Source: an uncultured Sutterella sp. (GTDB lineage: Bacteria > Pseudomonadota > Gammaproteobacteria > Burkholderiales > Burkholderiaceae_F). From it: DNA of 33,215 bases. Of the stretch, positions 7,853 through 15,386 are shown piece after piece. The position numbers were made by a program, and so were the translations under genes. The notes under the pieces were generated by a model. It ran no database searches and had not been told where the DNA came from. It saw nothing but the letters and a program-made list of their open reading frames with translations. The first letter of the stretch is position 1, and the number at the start of each line of letters is the position of its first letter. The stretch covers positions 1 through 33,215 of the forward strand of contig CAJKSP010000026.1 in assembly GCA_905202595.1 (NCBI GenBank), read 5' to 3'.

Positions 7853-7863
7853 CCCCCCCCCCC
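7853..7863 (+). repeat. C11 homopolymer upstream of autotransporter
   Basis: Eleven consecutive C residues lie 90 bp before the ATG of the 1259-residue autotransporter. No start codon lies upstream in a frame that reaches the gene, since an in-frame TAG sits at 7842. Length change would therefore act on transcription or the leader, not on the reading frame. Such tracts slip during replication and drive phase variation, as with the Bordetella fimbrial promoters. Confidence 0.8.
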
Positions 7864-7885
7864 TGACATTAAAAAATAGCATGAG

Positions 7886-7921
7886 ACCGTGCTTTGCACA
7901 CGGTGCCCGCGGCAAGCGGGC
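7886..7921 (+). promoter_or_regulatory. Two tandem hairpins in the autotransporter leader
   Basis: ACCGTG (7886-7891) pairs with CACGGT (7899-7904), and directly after it GCCCGC (7905-7910) pairs with GCGGGC (7916-7921). They end 31 nt before the start codon. They could stabilise the mRNA or be a regulator target; neither has a T-run. Confidence 0.5.
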
Positions 7922-7952
7922 GCTCGAAGAGATTTATTTCTTGGAGTTACTC

Positions 7953-10900
7953 ATGAAGACAAGTTTCAAGGCTTCGAAGACAGTCCTTGCACTGGCTGTT
8001 GCGGGCCTGATGTCGAGCGGCGCGTTTGCTGCTGATAAAACAGATTGGACAATTACTGCCTCTTCGCAAGACGCTTCGCTCACGGAAGCAACGAATGTCA
8101 CTAATCTCACCGTTGAGGATAAGGCTACGCTCAACGGTGGAAATCAGAAGCTGACGATTAGAGGCTCGAGCAGCAACGCTGGCACCATTTCTATGGGAAG
8201 TGGCAATGTAACTGCTTACGATGCTTTTACTAACGCTGGCACCATTACTACAACGGGAGAATACGTAGTTGAAGAAACTTCAACTACGAACAACACGGGC
8301 TATCTGCAGGCTAATACTGTTACCGTCAAAGGGCAGTTAAATACTGGTCTGTTTAATTACGAACAGCAGACGCTGAAAAACCATCTGAAGTTCGAAACAT
8401 TGAATCTCGAAGAGGGAGGCATTCTCAATATCACTGAGATGCCAGAACTGACCGTTCTTCAGGGATTTGTTGATACAGCACTCGGCAAGGATAAACTCAA
8501 GCTGACTGCTGACGACATGGTGTTTTCTGATGGCACTATCAATTTCAATGGCGGTCAATTCACTGTTGGTGATTCGACCAGCTCTTTGAACGTTTATGTT
8601 CTGGGTACCCCTGGCGGTGCCAATGTGAATTTCACGCAGGGCCGCTACGATTTCAATACGGTTGACGTTTATAAAGATACGACCATTAATGTCGAGCAAG
8701 CTGAAAATCAGCAGCTCACATTAACTGCAAAGAAGTTATCGCTCCACCAGAATGCAGGGAAGACTGCCCAGATTAAAAGCGGTACGGTAGCCGTTGGAGA
8801 ACTTGAGGTTGCGGTTGCAGGCGAGGGTTCTGCTCTCGAAATTTCGGGCGGCTTGGTGAATGTCGAGACCTTTAAGGCCGTTGCTGGCTCAACCACGATT
8901 ACGACCACTAGTGACAAGGTTAAAGTCACGACGCTCGAGGCGCTGGGCGGTTCGTTCAGCAACGCCGGTACGACCGTCATTGAAACCATCCGACTTGGCC
9001 AGGCTGCAGCGACCAATCCAGCAAGTGCGGCAATCGACGCTTCAGTAACGAATTCTGGAGATCTTACTGTCAGCTCTCTCGTCTTCAATACGAAGGATTC
9101 GTCCTTTGAAAACAGCGGAACTCTGCGTCTCAATGCAGTCGATACAAGTGCTCTTGGCTCAGACGAGACTCTGTCAAGCGTCACAAACAACGGGACAATT
9201 TACACCGATATCTCCAATCTGATTACGTCGACGACGAGCGGTGAAGACACGACTTGGTCGGCTACAAAGTTCGGCGCCGCGCTTGCTGGCGAGGGCGGCA
9301 AGGTTGTGGATGCGTCCTATACTGGTTCTTATACGAAGGCCGAATTTGACGCATTAAAGGGAAAGGTCGGCAACGTTGTCTTCGACAATGCACTGCTGGT
9401 GACTCGCGCGGAAAACGGTACAGAGACGAAGGCATCGTTTGAGGATGCCGCGGCCGTTGGCGATGTCGGTCATTCCGGCGTGACGATTGCCTACAGCTCG
9501 CAGACTCCGTCTAAGAAGCTTGAGCACGATGCGGTGATGGGCTCCGTTGAGTTCTTGCCAAATCAGGGTGCTGACGAAATTCGAACCGTTTGGCTTAATG
9601 GCAGTTCGTCGTCTCATGATTCAACGGCTGTTTTGACTCTGCGCGGCGATGCGGACAATGAAGTCGTCATCGGTGCTCAGGATGCCGAAGGCCAGTACGT
9701 CACGGTGAATGCGAACAACGTTCAGTTCGGCAAGTACGAATCGGATGCGGCCAACGTTCACAATGCTCTGAGTCTGTATGGCAAGAAAAACGCTGTCGTC
9801 GGCACGGTCGTGATGGATGCGGACAAGACCATTACGCTTAATTCCGGTGCAAAGCTCGATGTGACCGGCAAGCTCACGACGACTGGCGTTGCTGCAGCAG
9901 CAGATCAATTCACCGTCAGCGGCGGTTCTGTGACGCTGCGTGGCTTCTACGATCCTGATAGCGCAATTCCGCAGGCGAAGGAGAACGTGCCTACAACGGT
10001 GGTCACTCCGCTGGATTACTCGCTTCACATCAATGCCGGCGGCGCATCTCTGGCCAAAGATGCCGAAGGCAATCACAGCCAGCTCGTTCTTGGCGACAAG
10101 TATGAAGCGGCGGCTGATGCCTATGCGGCAGCGAATGAAGGCCGCAACTTCATCTATGTTGGCGAGCAGACGACGTTTGAAGGCGCTCTGCCGACTTTCG
10201 CAGAGGCGGAAGAAGACAATGACGTCGTGATTGACATGTCGACGCTTTCTTCGTCGCACTACGTTGCTGACGTCCTCGGCGCTGTGATCAAATCTGACAA
10301 GGCGGCAACGGGTTCGATTGATAACGTTGATCAGTTCGTCCTGCAGAATCTTCAGGGCATCAACAACCGCGTTCTGGCTAAGAACAAAGAAAACGGCAAG
10401 TATTCGCTGAATATCGGTGCCGTCGCTGCAAAGGCAACGGTTGATTTCGGCACTGTTTTCTATGGCAGCGAAGATAATCTGAGCTGGTGGGGCTACAAGA
10501 CCACGAAACAGGCTGATGCCGAAGGCGTAGTTGCCGTGGAAGCCAATCAGGCCGTGATCCGCGATTTCTATGAAGCCGGCTCGCACCTTGCAGGTCAGAT
10601 GGACGCCGACGTCAATGCCGTTTCGTTCGGCCACAACGCACTTTCCGATGCGATTGTGTTCGGCTTTGACGAGTTCATGAGCGATGTCGACGCCGCTTGG
10701 GCCAAGGTTCAAGATACTGAAGCCTATAAAGCACTGAAAGCGCAGGATGCTGATGCAGCTGCTCGCGCGAAGGATGCGTTCTACAACAGCCGCCTTGAAA
10801 GCTATATCGAGGCCGGCAATACGGCGTCGAACATGGCTGCGCTCGGCGGCGCCTTCTCGGTTGGCTTCGACATCAACGATCAGATCCGCAGCACGATTGA

Positions 10901-11732
10901 TCGCCGTTCGTCGCTCGCGAACCTCAACGCGGCTCGCAATGCGTCCGGCATCACGCCGTGGGTCGACGTCATGGGCACCTGGAACTCCGCGGATTCGCTC
11001 TACGGCGCTTCGGGCTACGAAGCCGACATCTACGGCGCAACGCTCGGCGCGGACTACACCGCCTCCTGCGGCGCGATCCTCGGCGCGGCGATCTCGATCG
11101 GCCAGGCTGACGCCAACTCCGTCAATGCGTCTACGAAGGTTGACAACGACGTCGACTTCTGGGGCGTGAGCCTTTACGGTTCGCACCGCATCGGCAACGT
11201 CAACGGCAAGTTCGACATCGGCTACGTGAGCACGTCGAACGACCTCTCGTCTTCGTCGGCCTACTTCGGCACGGTGAAGGAATCGCTCGACGCCGACATC
11301 TTCACGGTGGGCCTCGGCGCTGAGTACCTCGCCAGCGTCGGCGCTCTCAACGTCGTGCCGCATGCCGGCATCCGCTGGACGTCGCTCGACATGGACGACT
11401 CCCAGTACGGCGCCGACTACGACAAGATGAACCTCTTCCAGATGCCGATCGGCGTCGCCTTCTCGGGCACGTTCGACATGACGGGCTGGAAGGTTGCTCC
11501 GATGCTCGACATCTCCGTCGTGCCGACCTTCGGCGACAAGGATGCGGTGGCCAACTATGCCGGCGGCATTGCTGACACGGTGCGCGTGGTTGACTCCAAC
11601 CCGGTTCAGATGACCCTCGGCGTCAATGCCTCGGTCGATGCCTGGACCTTCGGCGTCAACTACGGGCTTTCGGCCGGTTCGGATGATCGTCTGAACAATG
11701 CGTTCAACCTCAACGCCCGCTACACCTTCTAA
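7953..11732 (+). CDS. Large type V autotransporter
   Basis: Outer-membrane and surface protein of 1259 residues. ATG 7953 starts a signal peptide (residues 1-27, AFA cleavage) with GGAG just upstream. The passenger (about 28-880) is a threonine-, asparagine- and glycine-rich repeat protein with recurring SNAGTI-type units, typical of a beta-helix. An alpha-helical linker (about 900-990) leads to a C-terminal 12-strand barrel (about 999-1259), beginning ITPWVDVMGTWN and ending in YTF with the terminal phenylalanine needed for insertion. No protease triad or other enzyme domain is visible, so adhesion or shielding is more likely than proteolysis. Base composition rises from modest GC in the passenger to high GC in the barrel. 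Expression is probably phase-variable through the C11 tract upstream. Confidence 0.92.
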   Translation: MKTSFKASKTVLALAVAGLMSSGAFAADKTDWTITASSQDASLTEATNVTNLTVEDKATLNGGNQKLTIRGSSSNAGTISMGSGNVTAYDAFTNAGTITTTGEYVVEETSTTNNTGYLQANTVTVKGQLNTGLFNYEQQTLKNHLKFETLNLEEGGILNITEMPELTVLQGFVDTALGKDKLKLTADDMVFSDGTINFNGGQFTVGDSTSSLNVYVLGTPGGANVNFTQGRYDFNTVDVYKDTTINVEQAENQQLTLTAKKLSLHQNAGKTAQIKSGTVAVGELEVAVAGEGSALEISGGLVNVETFKAVAGSTTITTTSDKVKVTTLEALGGSFSNAGTTVIETIRLGQAAATNPASAAIDASVTNSGDLTVSSLVFNTKDSSFENSGTLRLNAVDTSALGSDETLSSVTNNGTIYTDISNLITSTTSGEDTTWSATKFGAALAGEGGKVVDASYTGSYTKAEFDALKGKVGNVVFDNALLVTRAENGTETKASFEDAAAVGDVGHSGVTIAYSSQTPSKKLEHDAVMGSVEFLPNQGADEIRTVWLNGSSSSHDSTAVLTLRGDADNEVVIGAQDAEGQYVTVNANNVQFGKYESDAANVHNALSLYGKKNAVVGTVVMDADKTITLNSGAKLDVTGKLTTTGVAAAADQFTVSGGSVTLRGFYDPDSAIPQAKENVPTTVVTPLDYSLHINAGGASLAKDAEGNHSQLVLGDKYEAAADAYAAANEGRNFIYVGEQTTFEGALPTFAEAEEDNDVVIDMSTLSSSHYVADVLGAVIKSDKAATGSIDNVDQFVLQNLQGINNRVLAKNKENGKYSLNIGAVAAKATVDFGTVFYGSEDNLSWWGYKTTKQADAEGVVAVEANQAVIRDFYEAGSHLAGQMDADVNAVSFGHNALSDAIVFGFDEFMSDVDAAWAKVQDTEAYKALKAQDADAAARAKDAFYNSRLESYIEAGNTASNMAALGGAFSVGFDINDQIRSTIDRRSSLANLNAARNASGITPWVDVMGTWNSADSLYGASGYEADIYGATLGADYTASCGAILGAAISIGQADANSVNASTKVDNDVDFWGVSLYGSHRIGNVNGKFDIGYVSTSNDLSSSSAYFGTVKESLDADIFTVGLGAEYLASVGALNVVPHAGIRWTSLDMDDSQYGADYDKMNLFQMPIGVAFSGTFDMTGWKVAPMLDISVVPTFGDKDAVANYAGGIADTVRVVDSNPVQMTLGVNASVDAWTFGVNYGLSAGSDDRLNNAFNLNARYTF

Positions 11733-11745
11733 CCGCTGATTCCAA

Positions 11746-11767
11746 GAAGGGCGCTTCGGCGCCCTTC
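11746..11767. other. Stable UUCG-loop hairpin after the autotransporter
   Basis: Nine perfect base pairs closed by a TTCG loop, 14 bp after the stop. No T-run follows on the plus strand; the following AAAAAG would give a T-rich tail on the minus strand. It may protect the 3' end of the mRNA or act as a partial terminator. Confidence 0.55.
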
Positions 11768-11884
11768 GAAGAAAAAGCCTTGAGAAGGCAAAGGATTTCC
11801 CGGCGATGCTTGCGCTGGGAGGCTTCGGCGGACGGCTTGCGCTGCGCCGCCCAAGCGCATCCTGAAACTCCAAGACAAGCAGCT

Positions 11885-11931
11885 GCGCTCGTTTTCCGCT
11901 CATCGGATGCGGGAAGCGGGCGCTTTTTTTT
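11885..11931 (+). terminator. Strong rho-independent terminator
   Basis: A 15-bp stem with three G-T wobbles (11885-11899 with 11909-11923) is followed by eight Ts (11924-11931). It is the clear end of the autotransporter transcript. The stretch between the hairpin at 11746 and this site contains no gene I can support. Confidence 0.88.
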
Positions 11932-11973
11932 GCTTGTCGATGTCGTCCGATCCTGGCTGAACGGGAGGCATTC

Positions 11974-12336
11974 ATGTGCGATCTATCGAACGACGGCTCC
12001 ACGACGAGCAGTCCGGTGCCCGAGCGCATCCGGCCGGCGTTTGCTTCTGCGGCGACGCGCCGCAAAGCGCTGAAGCTTTTTGAGCGCGGCCTGGGCTATA
12101 AGGCTGTCGCGGAAATTCTGGGACTGGCGCCAAGCACCGTTCGCGATTGGGGCCGGGCCTTTAAAAAAGGCAAATTCAGCGTCGAGCTGCATACCAATCA
12201 GATGCGCTATCCGGAAGCCGTCAAGGTGCAGGTGATGGCGCTGCGGCAGAGCGGACTGTCATGGCGGGAAATCAGCCGACGGACGGGTGTCAACGTGTCG
12301 ACTTGCCGTTCCTGGATGCCTGCGAGAGAAAAATAA
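11974..12336 (+). CDS. Small protein with two helix-turn-helix units
   Basis: Probable DNA-binding protein of 120 residues. Two homeodomain-like helix-turn-helix units are visible: about 28-62 (KALKLFERGLGYKAVAEILG, then APSTVRDWGRAF) and about 86-118 (VMALRQSGLSWREISRRTG, then NVSTCRSW). This tandem layout is seen in the OrfA proteins of IS3/IS150-type insertion sequences, but no OrfB, terminal repeat or frameshift site is present. It could be a stand-alone regulator or an old transposase fragment. ATG 11974 has a good ribosome binding site (GGGAGG, 5 nt away). It lies alone between the autotransporter terminator and a long gap. Confidence 0.68.
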   Translation: MCDLSNDGSTTSSPVPERIRPAFASAATRRKALKLFERGLGYKAVAEILGLAPSTVRDWGRAFKKGKFSVELHTNQMRYPEAVKVQVMALRQSGLSWREISRRTGVNVSTCRSWMPAREK

Positions 12337-12984
12337 AAATAGCATTTTTAGTCGTTGCTGCCTTCAATGCGGAAGCACAGGATTGTCCGAACATTATTCG
12401 GTTGCGCGGCATAAGTCGACCGAAAAGCGCATCCAGAGTCTGATTGCCGATAAAGCCATTCCAAGGCCAATGAAGCCGGCAAAAATAAGATCAAAAAAGG
12501 CAAATAATTTTCTGACGGCAGAGATCTTCCTAATTTTCTGACGGCAGAGATCTTCCAGCGCAATCGTCTGATTTAATTGCGAAAGGAGGTAAATAGGGTT
12601 CCTAAGGTCCTCCGGCCCGCTTGTTTTCGTTGTTTGCATGGTTTTCGATGCGGTTATTGTGAAGCCGTTGTGACGTTTTTTTATCTGCAGAAAACCGTGT
12701 GGCATCTTTGTTTTCATAAGACGATCGGATGGCATTAATTAAATCTAATATTCCCTTTTCCTTTGAGACTCAATGCATGGCTTGAGATGGCCAAGTGATA
12801 CTCCTCATGCGGTTACTACCCGTGTGGCTCTGCTAACTGTCAATGTAAATTTGCTCTCAATGCAGCCGAGGGGCTTCGGGGGCTGACACGTCATTGGCAG
12901 CAAAAGCCGCGACGAGTGCTCCTCTTACGCAGCAGATGCTTAGAACTACCTTCCTTACGAAGGGGCAGAAAAGAGGGAAAGCAG
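12337..12984. other. Gene-poor gap before the fumarate reductase gene
   Basis: No intact gene is supported. On the minus strand, 12394-12500 could encode a membrane-like segment (FDLIFAGFIGLGMALSAIRLW), but its frame is broken by the 26-bp duplication at 12505-12556 and it lacks a good start. A perfect Shine-Dalgarno-like AAAGGAGGT occurs near 12581 with no start codon behind it. The promoter of 12985 should lie in the last 150 bp. Confidence 0.45.
12505..12556. repeat. Tandem duplication of 26 bp
   Basis: The unit beginning TAATTTTCTGACGGCAGAGA occurs twice head to tail (12505-12530 and 12531-12556) without a mismatch, so the duplication is recent. As 26 is not a multiple of three, it shifts any frame crossing it, including the membrane-like fragment on the minus strand. 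Confidence 0.95.
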
Positions 12985-14397
12985 ATGAATATGCGAAAGA
13001 CACTTATTGCGGCAGCAATCTGCGCCGTCAGTACAGGCGCTTTTGCCGAAGGATTTGACGTCGTGGTCGTCGGGTCGGGCGGCGCCGGGCTTTCTGCGGC
13101 CATCATGGCAAAGGAAGCTGGCGCCTCTGTCGTCGTGCTCGAAAAAATGCCGTACCTCGGCGGCAATACCAACTTTGCTTCGGGCGGCATGAATGCGGCA
13201 GGCACGAAGCAGCAGCTTGCCGCTGGCGTTACCGAAGACAGTCCTCAACGCTTTTATGATGACACAATGAAGGGCGGCCACAACCTGAATAATCCCGCCC
13301 TTCTGAAGACGCTCACTGAAAATGCCAAGTACGCCGAAGAGTGGCTCGTCGATCTCGGTGCCAACTTCTGCTTCCGCAAGGGGCGCGGCGGCGGTCAGTC
13401 GATTGCTCGCAGCCACGGGCCGTGCGACGGCTCGCCTGTTGGGCCCGAAGTGCTACGCGTGCTGTTGAAGCGAGTCCAGGCAGACAGCATCGACATTCGC
13501 AAGTCCAATCAGGTTGTCGATATTTCAATGAAGGACGGGAAGGTTACGGGCGTAGTGGTCAAGACGCCTAAAGGCGAAGAAAAGATCGACGCGAAAGCTG
13601 TTGTGCTGGCCACTGGCGGCTTTGGCGCCAATCTCGATATGGTTGTTCGTTACCGTCCCGAGCTCAAAGGCTTTGTGACGACAAACCACAAAGGTGCGCA
13701 GGGCGAAGGCATTGCGCTTGCTGAAAAGGCGGGTGCGAGCCTCACGGACATGGCTCAGATTCAGATTCACCCGACCGTCATTCAAAAGGATGGGCACTTG
13801 ATTTCAGAATCTATGCGATCGCGCGGCGGCATTCTCGTCAATCATGACGGCAATCGCTTCTGCAACGAGCTGCTCACGCGGGACGTCGTTTCGCAGCACA
13901 TCCTCAAGCAGAAGGGAGGTTCGGCGTTCCTTATTTACGACCAGAGCATCTATGACAGCAATGCGCTTTCGCGCGGCTACTTCAAGGACGGATACTCGAT
14001 CAAAGGCGATACGCTCGACGATTTGGCCTCAAAGATCCATGTGCCGGCAGCCAATCTCAAGAAAACATTCGAAAATTATTGGCAGTCCTACAAGACTGGC
14101 AAGGATGAGGCATTTGGGCGTCCCGAAATGGTGATTGCGCTTGATAAGGCGCCGTTCTATGCAGTTGAGGTATCGCCCGGCATTCACCACACGATGGGCG
14201 GCGTGACGATCAACCCGAAGGCTGAAGTGCAGAGCGTCAAGGGCGGCTCCATTCCCGGACTTTATGCTGCCGGCGAAGTTACTGGCGGCGTGCACGGAGG
14301 GAACCGCATCGGAGGCAACGCTGTGGCTGACATTGTGACATTTGGTCGCATTGCCGGCGTGAATGCGGCAGCGTACGCCGGTCATGCTGTGAAATAG
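12985..14397 (+). CDS. Periplasmic fumarate reductase flavoprotein, FccA type without haem domain
   Basis: Exported FAD flavoprotein of 470 residues, predicted to reduce fumarate to succinate. A Sec signal peptide (residues 1-21, AFA cleavage) is followed at once by the FAD fold VVGSGGAG; the tetrahaem domain of FccA is missing. All key motifs are present: IQIHPT (substrate His), SESMR (proton-relay Glu and Arg, with serine for the usual threonine), LLTRD (catalytic Arg), GIHHTMGG (substrate His) and GNRIGGNA (substrate Arg). This is the only reductase in the window with the complete set. I chose ATG 12985 (AGAGGGAAAG upstream) over an in-frame start at 12916; ATG 12991 is also possible. It appears to be a single-gene unit ending at the terminator at 14421. 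Its electron donor must be encoded elsewhere. A closely related acid is a possible alternative substrate. Confidence 0.9.
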   Translation: MNMRKTLIAAAICAVSTGAFAEGFDVVVVGSGGAGLSAAIMAKEAGASVVVLEKMPYLGGNTNFASGGMNAAGTKQQLAAGVTEDSPQRFYDDTMKGGHNLNNPALLKTLTENAKYAEEWLVDLGANFCFRKGRGGGQSIARSHGPCDGSPVGPEVLRVLLKRVQADSIDIRKSNQVVDISMKDGKVTGVVVKTPKGEEKIDAKAVVLATGGFGANLDMVVRYRPELKGFVTTNHKGAQGEGIALAEKAGASLTDMAQIQIHPTVIQKDGHLISESMRSRGGILVNHDGNRFCNELLTRDVVSQHILKQKGGSAFLIYDQSIYDSNALSRGYFKDGYSIKGDTLDDLASKIHVPAANLKKTFENYWQSYKTGKDEAFGRPEMVIALDKAPFYAVEVSPGIHHTMGGVTINPKAEVQSVKGGSIPGLYAAGEVTGGVHGGNRIGGNAVADIVTFGRIAGVNAAAYAGHAVK

Positions 14398-14420
14398 CCC
14401 CTCAATGCATTTAATGTGAA

Positions 14421-14465
14421 GAGAGCGCTCTGGTCGTGACTGCAAGGCCGGAGCGCTTTCTTTTA
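14421..14465 (+). terminator. Rho-independent terminator after fumarate reductase
   Basis: GAGAGCGCTCTGG pairs with CCGGAGCGCTTTC across a short loop, with one mismatch and a wobble, and is followed by TTTT. It lies 24 bp after the stop codon. Confidence 0.8.
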
Positions 14466-14756
14466 TGCCCCTAGTGAGACTTCGTTCCTGCAAAGGAAAG
14501 TTCGAAGCCGTAGGCGGTGCCTTTCCGGCCTAGCGTGAGGTGCCGGCTGCTCTGCCGCTTTTGGAGACGGATCATTGGCAGCCTGTTCATCTGTCCGCTC
14601 GAAGGCTTCAATCTGCAGAACGATGCTTTTGAAAGTGAGCTGTCCCAGCGCAAAGGCAACGTCGGAAAGGTGCCGCTGACCACATAGGAAAGCGGCTCTG
14701 AAAGGGACAGGAGGTTTTGATACGGCCTGCGTCTGAAAAGGCGCATAAGTCGTCTT
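14466..14756. other. Gap between convergent genes, nothing recognised
   Basis: A minus-strand frame (14471-14746) and a plus-strand frame are open, but neither has a ribosome binding site or a recognisable product. No clear terminator for the minus-strand regulator is visible. Confidence 0.4.
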
Positions 14757-15386
14757 TTATGTTTGATGCGTCTGACTTGTCGATTGCATCGAAAGCCACC
14801 GCTCTTTCAATTCAGCCGCATTGGAGGCTGCGAGTTTTCGCATGGCTCCAGCCCGAAAGAACTCGACGGTGCGTTTTGCGATGCCAAGCGCTTCGGCAAT
14901 TTCCCGATTGGATTTGCCGGCCGCGACCAGCCGAACAACCTGTTCCTCTCGCGCGGTTAAAGCGGATGCGGCAGGAGCTTCGCCGAAAACGGGCTTTTCG
15001 TCGGGAAGGCCGTTCACAGCTGCCGGCACAGCGTGCAGCGAGCGTTCAATGGCTTGCAGAAGACGATCCGTGCTTACCGGCTTCGGCAGAAAGCTGACGG
15101 CGCCCTTCGTCATCGCATCAACTGCCATGTCAATCGAGCCATGCGCGGACAGGAAAATGATTGGGAGGGCGATGCCTGTCCGGCGAAGCCAATCCTGAAG
15201 TGCGAGACCGGACATGCCCGACATTTTGACATCAAGCAGAACGCAGCCCGGCGTCTTTCCGTCATCTGAGGCTAAAAAGGCTTCTGCACTTTCATATTCC
15301 TCAACAGCATAGCCTTCACCCCGCAGCAGGAAACGCAATGCGGCGCGAAGGCCTGCATCGTCATCAACAATTCGAATGAGCGGCAT
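14757..15386 (-). CDS. FixJ-type response regulator
   Basis: DNA-binding response regulator of 209 residues, partner of the kinase ending at 15364. The receiver domain (1-118) shows D8-D10, the phosphorylation site D52 in VLLDVKMSG, and K102 in LPKPV. The LuxR-type helix-turn-helix is at about 141-197 (LTAREEQVVRLVAAGKSNREIAEALG, then KRTVEFFRAG). Its start lies inside the kinase gene, a 23-bp overlap, implying coupled translation. It probably controls the reductase at 17455, whose gene points away from the kinase promoter. The binding site is not identified. Confidence 0.9.
   Translation of the reverse strand: MPLIRIVDDDAGLRAALRFLLRGEGYAVEEYESAEAFLASDDGKTPGCVLLDVKMSGMSGLALQDWLRRTGIALPIIFLSAHGSIDMAVDAMTKGAVSFLPKPVSTDRLLQAIERSLHAVPAAVNGLPDEKPVFGEAPAASALTAREEQVVRLVAAGKSNREIAEALGIAKRTVEFFRAGAMRKLAASNAAELKERWLSMQSTSQTHQT

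Larger units (their letters stand above)
7556..7952. other. Leader and promoter region of the first autotransporter
   Basis: No gene is visible. The first 200 bp carry nothing I recognise; this is where a toxin partner of the 7280 antitoxin would be expected, and no intact frame is present. The last 140 bp hold an inverted repeat (7819-7836), a C11 tract (7853-7863) and two small hairpins (7886-7921), listed separately. Confidence 0.5.

Noticed and set aside
9621..12065. Long minus-strand open frame of 814 codons opposite the first autotransporter
   Set aside because: It is a shadow of the high-GC codon pattern: the amino-acid composition is Arg/Ala/His-rich without domains, and the plus strand encodes a full autotransporter with signal peptide and barrel.
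12394..12735. Minus-strand frame with a hydrophobic end as a real small membrane protein
   Set aside because: The start is poor and the frame includes a tandem duplication; kept only as a possible remnant.
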